NCBI GenBank assembly: GCA_023277325.1
Contig: JALRIQ010000371.1
Span: forward strand, 1-9,442
Reading direction: 5' to 3'
Length of the DNA stretch: 9,442 bases
Source: Bacteroidia bacterium
GTDB lineage: Bacteria; Bacteroidota; Bacteroidia; UBA8524
Below, in pieces: positions 5,683 to 9,442 of this stretch. The notes below the pieces were generated by a model. It searched no databases and was not told the origin of the DNA. It worked only from the letters and a program-made list of their open reading frames with translations. Positions within the stretch are counted from its first letter, which is position 1; each line of letters starts with the position of its first letter. The position numbers and the translations under genes were made by a program.

Positions 5683-7149
5683 ATGTCAAAACAGGAAGAA
5701 TCACTCAAAAAAGTCATTTCGCATTGCAAGGAATACGGGTTTGTATTTCAAAGTAGCGAAATCTACGACGGACTATCCGCGGTATACGATTACGGCCATA
5801 ATGGCACAGAGCTTCGCAAGAATATTCGCGAGTACTGGTGGAAAGCGATGGTGCAAATGCATGAAAATATCGTTGGCATCGACTCGGCCATCTTCATGCA
5901 CCCGAAAGTATGGAAAGCCTCCGGTCACGTAGATGGGTTCAATGACCCAATGATCGATAATAAAGACTCCAAAAAACGCTACCGTGCGGATCAGCTGTTG
6001 GAAGACAAAATTGCCAAATATGAAAAAGATGGCAAAAGTGAGAAAGCAGCCGCCTTGCAATTGGCAATGGATACCGCCTTGGAAGCAAACGACCTTCCTG
6101 GACTAAAATCTCTCATTGAAGAACATGAGATTGCTTGTCCGATTTCAGGCACCCGCAACTGGACAGACGTGCGTCAATTTAACTTGATGTACTCCACACA
6201 GATGGGTTCATTAGCTGAAGAAGCAGATGAAGTATACTTGCGTCCAGAAACGGCTCAGGGAATTTTCGTCAACTTCCTGAACGTGCAGAAAACTGGCCGC
6301 ATGAAGATTCCTTTTGGAATTGCACAGACCGGAAAAGCATTCCGTAACGAAATCATCGCGCGTCAATTTATCATGCGCATGAAAGAGTTCGAACAAATGG
6401 AAATGCAGTTTTTCGTTCGTCCGGGAACAGAAATGGAATGGTTCGACTACTGGAAAAACTACCGTCTGGCCTGGCATAAATCATTGGGCATTCCTGATGA
6501 AAAATACCGCATCCATGAGCACAGCAAGTTGGCGCATTACGCAAATGCTGCTGTAGATATTGAGTATGATTTCCCTTTTGGCTTCAAAGAAGTAGAAGGA
6601 ATTCACTCACGTACCGACTTCGACTTAAAACAACACCAAGAGTTTTCGGGCAAAAAACTCCAGTACTTCGATCCTGAAATCAACCAAAACTATGTGCCTT
6701 ATGTGGTGGAAACATCGATTGGTTTAGACAGGATGTTCTTGCTTCTACTCTTCCATTGTTTGCAAGAAGAAACCGTGGTGAATGGCGATAAAACAGATAC
6801 CCGCACGGTGCTTCGTTTACCAAATGTGCTTGCGCCTGTGAAATTGGCGGTATTCCCGCTGGTGAAAAAAGACGGACTTCCAGAAAAGGCGCGGGAGATT
6901 ATCAATATGCTCAAATTCGACTATACCTGCTCTTATGAAGAAAAGGATGCGATTGGGAAACGTTACCGCAGACAAGATGCCATTGGCACACCTTTCTGCG
7001 TGACTGTCGACTATGAAAGCATGGACGATAATACCGTTACTTTACGTTATCGTGATAGCATGGAACAAAAGCGCGTGGCTATAGCCGACCTTCCTGGAAT
7101 CCTTGCTGAAGAAATCAGTTGGAAAAAAGTGCTAAATTTCGAATCATGA
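5683..7149 (+). CDS. glyQS: Glycyl-tRNA synthetase, dimeric type
   Basis: A 488-aa class II glycyl-tRNA synthetase of the single-chain homodimeric type, which charges tRNA-Gly with glycine in the cytoplasm. Visible features are the N-terminal catalytic part with SAVYDYGHNGTELRKNI (32-48), WKASGHVDGFNDPM (77-90), ACPISGTRNWTDVRQFNLMY (151-170), VYLRPETAQGIFVNF (184-198), motif 2 around TGKAFRNEI (216-224) followed by MRMKEFEQMEMQFF, and motif 3 at ETSIGLDRMFLLLL (343-356) with its Arg350. The C-terminal anticodon-binding domain runs from about 386 (PVKLAVFPLV) to the end. The insert at about 95-150 is charged and variable, as in relatives. Length is normal. The ATG at 5683 precedes the conserved start of the domain. 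The stop overlaps the next ATG (ATGA), so the downstream gene is probably translationally coupled. Confidence 0.96.
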   Translation: MSKQEESLKKVISHCKEYGFVFQSSEIYDGLSAVYDYGHNGTELRKNIREYWWKAMVQMHENIVGIDSAIFMHPKVWKASGHVDGFNDPMIDNKDSKKRYRADQLLEDKIAKYEKDGKSEKAAALQLAMDTALEANDLPGLKSLIEEHEIACPISGTRNWTDVRQFNLMYSTQMGSLAEEADEVYLRPETAQGIFVNFLNVQKTGRMKIPFGIAQTGKAFRNEIIARQFIMRMKEFEQMEMQFFVRPGTEMEWFDYWKNYRLAWHKSLGIPDEKYRIHEHSKLAHYANAAVDIEYDFPFGFKEVEGIHSRTDFDLKQHQEFSGKKLQYFDPEINQNYVPYVVETSIGLDRMFLLLLFHCLQEETVVNGDKTDTRTVLRLPNVLAPVKLAVFPLVKKDGLPEKAREIINMLKFDYTCSYEEKDAIGKRYRRQDAIGTPFCVTVDYESMDDNTVTLRYRDSMEQKRVAIADLPGILAEEISWKKVLNFES

Positions 7150-7646
7150 GAAAATTACTCTTCTTCTGCTTCCTTGCCCTTGGTATTTCGACCCAGGCCC
7201 AAACGAATTTCAATTCTTGGGATTTATTCCAATCTACGCGTTTTGGGTTTACCATGAAATATCCGGATCAATGGGAGGTGAATGAAGAAAGTAATGGAAA
7301 TTTCACTTTTCACAACCCCTATGAACGTCTGGGTACTTTTCGGATAATCATCGACGACCGAGGAGACTCAGCGGCAGCTTATCAAAATTTACTTCGTCTG
7401 GAACAAGACAATAATGGCGGGGGAATTCTGGATTATGGCTCCAGAAAAATGGTGCTATTCAAAACTGTAATTGTTCAAGATAATATTCAACTTGAAGTGC
7501 ACCACTGGGTGATTCTTGTAGAAAACACCCTCTTCCGTTGCTCTTATACTTTCGATACCGCATTGCGGAATGCACCAAACATGGTCGAAGAAATGAAACT
7601 AGCGTATCAAACCATTGATTCGCTGAACTTTACAAACAATGATTGA
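7146..7646 (+). CDS. Small secreted protein, possible PsbP/DUF1795-like fold
   Basis: A 166-aa protein with a signal peptide (MRKLLFFCFLALGISTQAQT, probable cleavage near residue 19). The mature part opens with FGFTMKYPDQWEV (33-45), a phrase typical of periplasmic PsbP/DUF1795-like domains, then alternates short strands (NFTFHN, GTFRIIIDDRG, KMVLFKTVIVQD, IQLEVHHWVILVENTLFRCSYTF) and ends in a helix (VEEMKLAYQTIDSL). No catalytic residues or lipobox are seen, so it is probably soluble in the periplasm. The exact family is not certain. A nine-codon longer start exists, but it lies inside glyS; the ATG at 7146 gives a clean signal peptide and the ATGA overlap with the glyS stop. The downstream ALDH start overlaps its end by 8 nt. 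Confidence 0.8.
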   Translation: MRKLLFFCFLALGISTQAQTNFNSWDLFQSTRFGFTMKYPDQWEVNEESNGNFTFHNPYERLGTFRIIIDDRGDSAAAYQNLLRLEQDNNGGGILDYGSRKMVLFKTVIVQDNIQLEVHHWVILVENTLFRCSYTFDTALRNAPNMVEEMKLAYQTIDSLNFTNND

Positions 7647-8835
7647 AATTAAGAATTATATCGGGGGTAAATTAATTGCTGCTCAATCCGGAGCGGTATT
7701 GCAAAACCCCGAACCCGCCACTGGGTCTATATTTTCTACAATTCCCGACTCTACTTCTGAGGATGTTGAACTTGCAGTTGCTGCTGCTGAAGAGGCATTC
7801 CCTGCGTGGAGTGCCTTATCCAATAATGACCGCGGCCGCTACCTCATAGCCATTTCCCGCCGCATTATGGAGCGTTTGGATGAATTGGCTGAGGCAGAAA
7901 GCAAAGACAACGGCAAACCCCTTTGGCTGGCAAAAAAGGTAGATATCCGCAGAGCCCATGAGAACTTTGAGTTCTTCGGAACAGGCATCATGCATTTTGC
8001 CTCTGAATCACACCCCATGCACGATGGCATCAATTATACCTTGAGAAAACCATTGGGCGTCGTAGGGTGTATTTCACCCTGGAACCTGCCTCTCTATTTG
8101 TTTACATGGAAAATTGCTCCAGCCATCGCTGCTGGAAATACTGTTGTAGCGAAGCCTTCTGAAGTAACTCCGTTAACGGCCTATCTGCTTTCTGAAATTT
8201 GCATGGAAGTAGGACTACCTGCCGGGGTATTGAATATCGTTCATGGTGTTGGACCAAAAGCTGGATCGGCCATTGTTTCCCACCCAAAAACCAAGGCTAT
8301 TTCCTTTACCGGAAGCACCCGGGCTGGAAAAGAAATTGCCAGCATTGCCGCACCGATGTTCAAGAAATTATCGCTTGAGCTAGGGGGTAAAAACCCGAAT
8401 ATCATTTTCGCCGATTGTGATTTTGATAAGGCTTTAAACACTTCGGTAAGCTCATCCTTCGCCAATCAGGGACAAATCTGTTTGTGTGGAAGTCGCATTT
8501 TCATTCAACGCCCCATCTATGAAAAATTCAGAGATGCTTTTGTTGAAAAAGTGAAACGTATGGCGGTAGGTGACCCGATGGACCCAAACAGCAAACAAGG
8601 CGCTGTCGTTTCGCAGTTGCATTACGATAAGGTGCTATCTTATATTGCCCTTGCAGAAGAAGAGGGAGGCACGATCCTGGCCGGTGGTAAAGCCCTTCAC
8701 CCCGAAGGACGTTGTGAAAACGGGTGGTTTATCGCCCCAACCGTGATTGAAAACCTACGTTATGATGCGCGTTGTAATAGGGAGGAACTCTGTGAGGCCT
8801 TCAACGAGGCCCAAAACAACCGCTTTAAGAATTAA
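7639..8835 (+). CDS. Aldehyde dehydrogenase, C-terminally truncated
   Basis: An NAD(P)-dependent aldehyde dehydrogenase closest by eye to the aminomuconate/hydroxymuconate semialdehyde class (ALDH8-like), recognised by SPWNLPLYLFTWKIAPA (146-162) and SSFANQGQICLCGSRIF (272-288). Active-site elements seen are Asn149, Lys172 in AKPSE, FTGS (223-226), the general-base Glu247 in LELGGKNP and catalytic Cys281. Relatives are about 480-490 aa; this one ends at 398. It follows the family as far as ENLRYDARCNREE (371-383), where EIFGPV should continue, but reads LCEAFNEAQNNRFKN and stops. About 90-100 residues of the C-terminus, including the FGP cofactor-loop motif and the dimerisation strand, are missing. 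None of the three frames after 8787 restores them, so this is not a simple frameshift. As written the enzyme is unlikely to be active. A kynurenine-pathway role is inference. Confidence 0.85.
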   Translation: MIEIKNYIGGKLIAAQSGAVLQNPEPATGSIFSTIPDSTSEDVELAVAAAEEAFPAWSALSNNDRGRYLIAISRRIMERLDELAEAESKDNGKPLWLAKKVDIRRAHENFEFFGTGIMHFASESHPMHDGINYTLRKPLGVVGCISPWNLPLYLFTWKIAPAIAAGNTVVAKPSEVTPLTAYLLSEICMEVGLPAGVLNIVHGVGPKAGSAIVSHPKTKAISFTGSTRAGKEIASIAAPMFKKLSLELGGKNPNIIFADCDFDKALNTSVSSSFANQGQICLCGSRIFIQRPIYEKFRDAFVEKVKRMAVGDPMDPNSKQGAVVSQLHYDKVLSYIALAEEEGGTILAGGKALHPEGRCENGWFIAPTVIENLRYDARCNREELCEAFNEAQNNRFKN

Positions 8836-8983
8836 GTAAATATCCATGTGCGCATCATAAAGCTAGCGATTACTTTTATGAATACCACTAATCAATTTTT
8901 ATCGTTAAATTAAAGCTAACCAGCCTATCCCAACCTAACTCAGCGATTATTCAGCTAATTCTGTTTGCCTCAATAACTTTTAG
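8787..8983. other. Sequence beyond suspected junction, no complete gene
   Basis: From about 8787 the sequence no longer matches the aldehyde dehydrogenase. The first 49 bases stay open in the same frame and could be the 3' end of an unrelated plus-strand gene, ending in LCEAFNEAQNNRFKN, that converges on the MacB gene. The remaining 148 bases are AT-rich and carry no convincing gene, promoter or strong terminator. There are none of the period-6 to period-8 word arrays found in the larger spacers to the left. Confidence 0.5.
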
Positions 8984-9442
8984 TTACTCATACCTCAATG
9001 CTTGTATTGGCTGCATGGCTGATGCCTTGCGAGCTGGGTAGTATCCAAAGAAGATCCCAATCACCGCTGAAAAGCCAACCGCTAAGACAATCGATAGGAT
9101 TGATAGCTCCACTCGCCATTCGGCTAACTCCGCCACTAGCCAGGTACCCAAACCGCCCAACAGGATACCTAATACACCACCAATCGTGGATAGAGTGATT
9201 GCCTCGACCAAGAATTGAGACAGAATATCTTTACCCCTGGCACCCACGGCTAAGCGCAAGCCAATCTCACGGGTTCTTTCTGTCACAGAGACCAACATGA
9301 TGTTCATGATGCCAATACCACCTACCAACAAGCTCACCGACGCCACCGCTGCCAAGAGAATCGACATCACTTTGCTAGCTGCCTCTTGGGCTTGCAATAT
9401 TTCTGTCAAATTACGCAAGGAAAAATCATCTGGGGTATTGGG
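8984..9442 (-). CDS. MacB-type ABC transporter permease, 3' part
   Basis: The C-terminal 152 residues of a MacB/FtsX-family permease; the frame is open to the window edge, so the start lies outside. MacB-type permeases couple a cytoplasmic ATPase to a periplasmic domain and move macrolides, toxins or lipoproteins across the envelope. The visible part begins with the end of the periplasmic region (NTPDDFSLRNLTEILQAQEA), then a membrane segment (MSILLAAVASVSLLVGGIGI), the signature NIMLVSVTERTREIGLRLAVGARGKDI, a second segment (SQFLVEAITLSTIGGVLGILLGG), a third (LSILSIVLAVGFSAVIGIFFGYYP) and the closing ARKASAMQPIQALRYE. The signature (LRLAVGAR) and the TTG- and GTG-rich codon use look more like proteobacterial, planctomycete or cyanobacterial versions than Bacteroidota ones; that is a judgement by eye. 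Confidence 0.9.
   Translation of the reverse strand, partial: PNTPDDFSLRNLTEILQAQEAASKVMSILLAAVASVSLLVGGIGIMNIMLVSVTERTREIGLRLAVGARGKDILSQFLVEAITLSTIGGVLGILLGGLGTWLVAELAEWRVELSILSIVLAVGFSAVIGIFFGYYPARKASAMQPIQALRYE

Noticed and set aside
5773..6477. Minus-strand open frames inside glyS
   Set aside because: Short antisense frames in a strongly conserved synthetase gene, with no family features.
8761..8835. ALDH truncation by a single frameshift
   Set aside because: All three plus frames after 8780 were read; none encodes the expected FGPV motif or the rest of the family, so a base insertion or deletion does not explain it.
8836..9442. Cyanobacterial origin marked by HIP1 (GCGATCGC)
   Set aside because: No HIP1 octamer is present in this stretch; the foreign look rests only on the protein signature and codon use.

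Overview
The window reads as chromosomal DNA of a marine-type Bacteroidota. The support is a type IX secretion (T9SS) cargo protein with a C-terminal sorting domain, two sites matching the Bacteroidota -7 box TAnnTTTG, no evident Shine-Dalgarno sequences, and typical Bacteroidota versions of RadC, bS20 and glycyl-tRNA synthetase. The last ~660 bases do not fit well. An aldehyde dehydrogenase gene loses its expected sequence near 8787, and what follows is the 3' end of a MacB-type ABC permease that looks unlike usual Bacteroidota versions.

Left half (268-5322, all on the minus strand, so read right to left): rpsT (bS20) with its own promoter and terminator; radC; a T9SS-exported protein with two fibronectin-like domains, followed by a strong hairpin terminator; then a second unit starting from a TAnnTTTG promoter, made of a cytoplasmic TPR protein, a phosphosulfolactate synthase (ComA family) 32 nt behind it, and a YqeY-domain protein. 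Bases 1-267 hold no gene I can name.

Right half (5683-8835, plus strand): glycyl-tRNA synthetase, a small secreted protein whose start overlaps the glyS stop by 4 nt, and an aldehyde dehydrogenase of the aminomuconate/hydroxymuconate semialdehyde class overlapping it by 8 nt. These three look like one transcript, divergent from rpsT.

The most distinctive non-coding signal is that the larger Bacteroidota-side spacers carry short, degenerate tandem word arrays with a strict period of 6, 7 or 8 bases and a different word in each place: GTTAAG, TCCATGG, GTTGAAN, TCGACNNN, AGACNNTC and AAATCAC. I see no such array in the 8836-8983 spacer beyond the suspected junction. I found no CRISPR, tRNA, rRNA, insertion sequence or classical defence system. 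The two observations most worth checking are these word arrays and the ALDH/MacB junction, which may be an assembly chimera or a real recombination.
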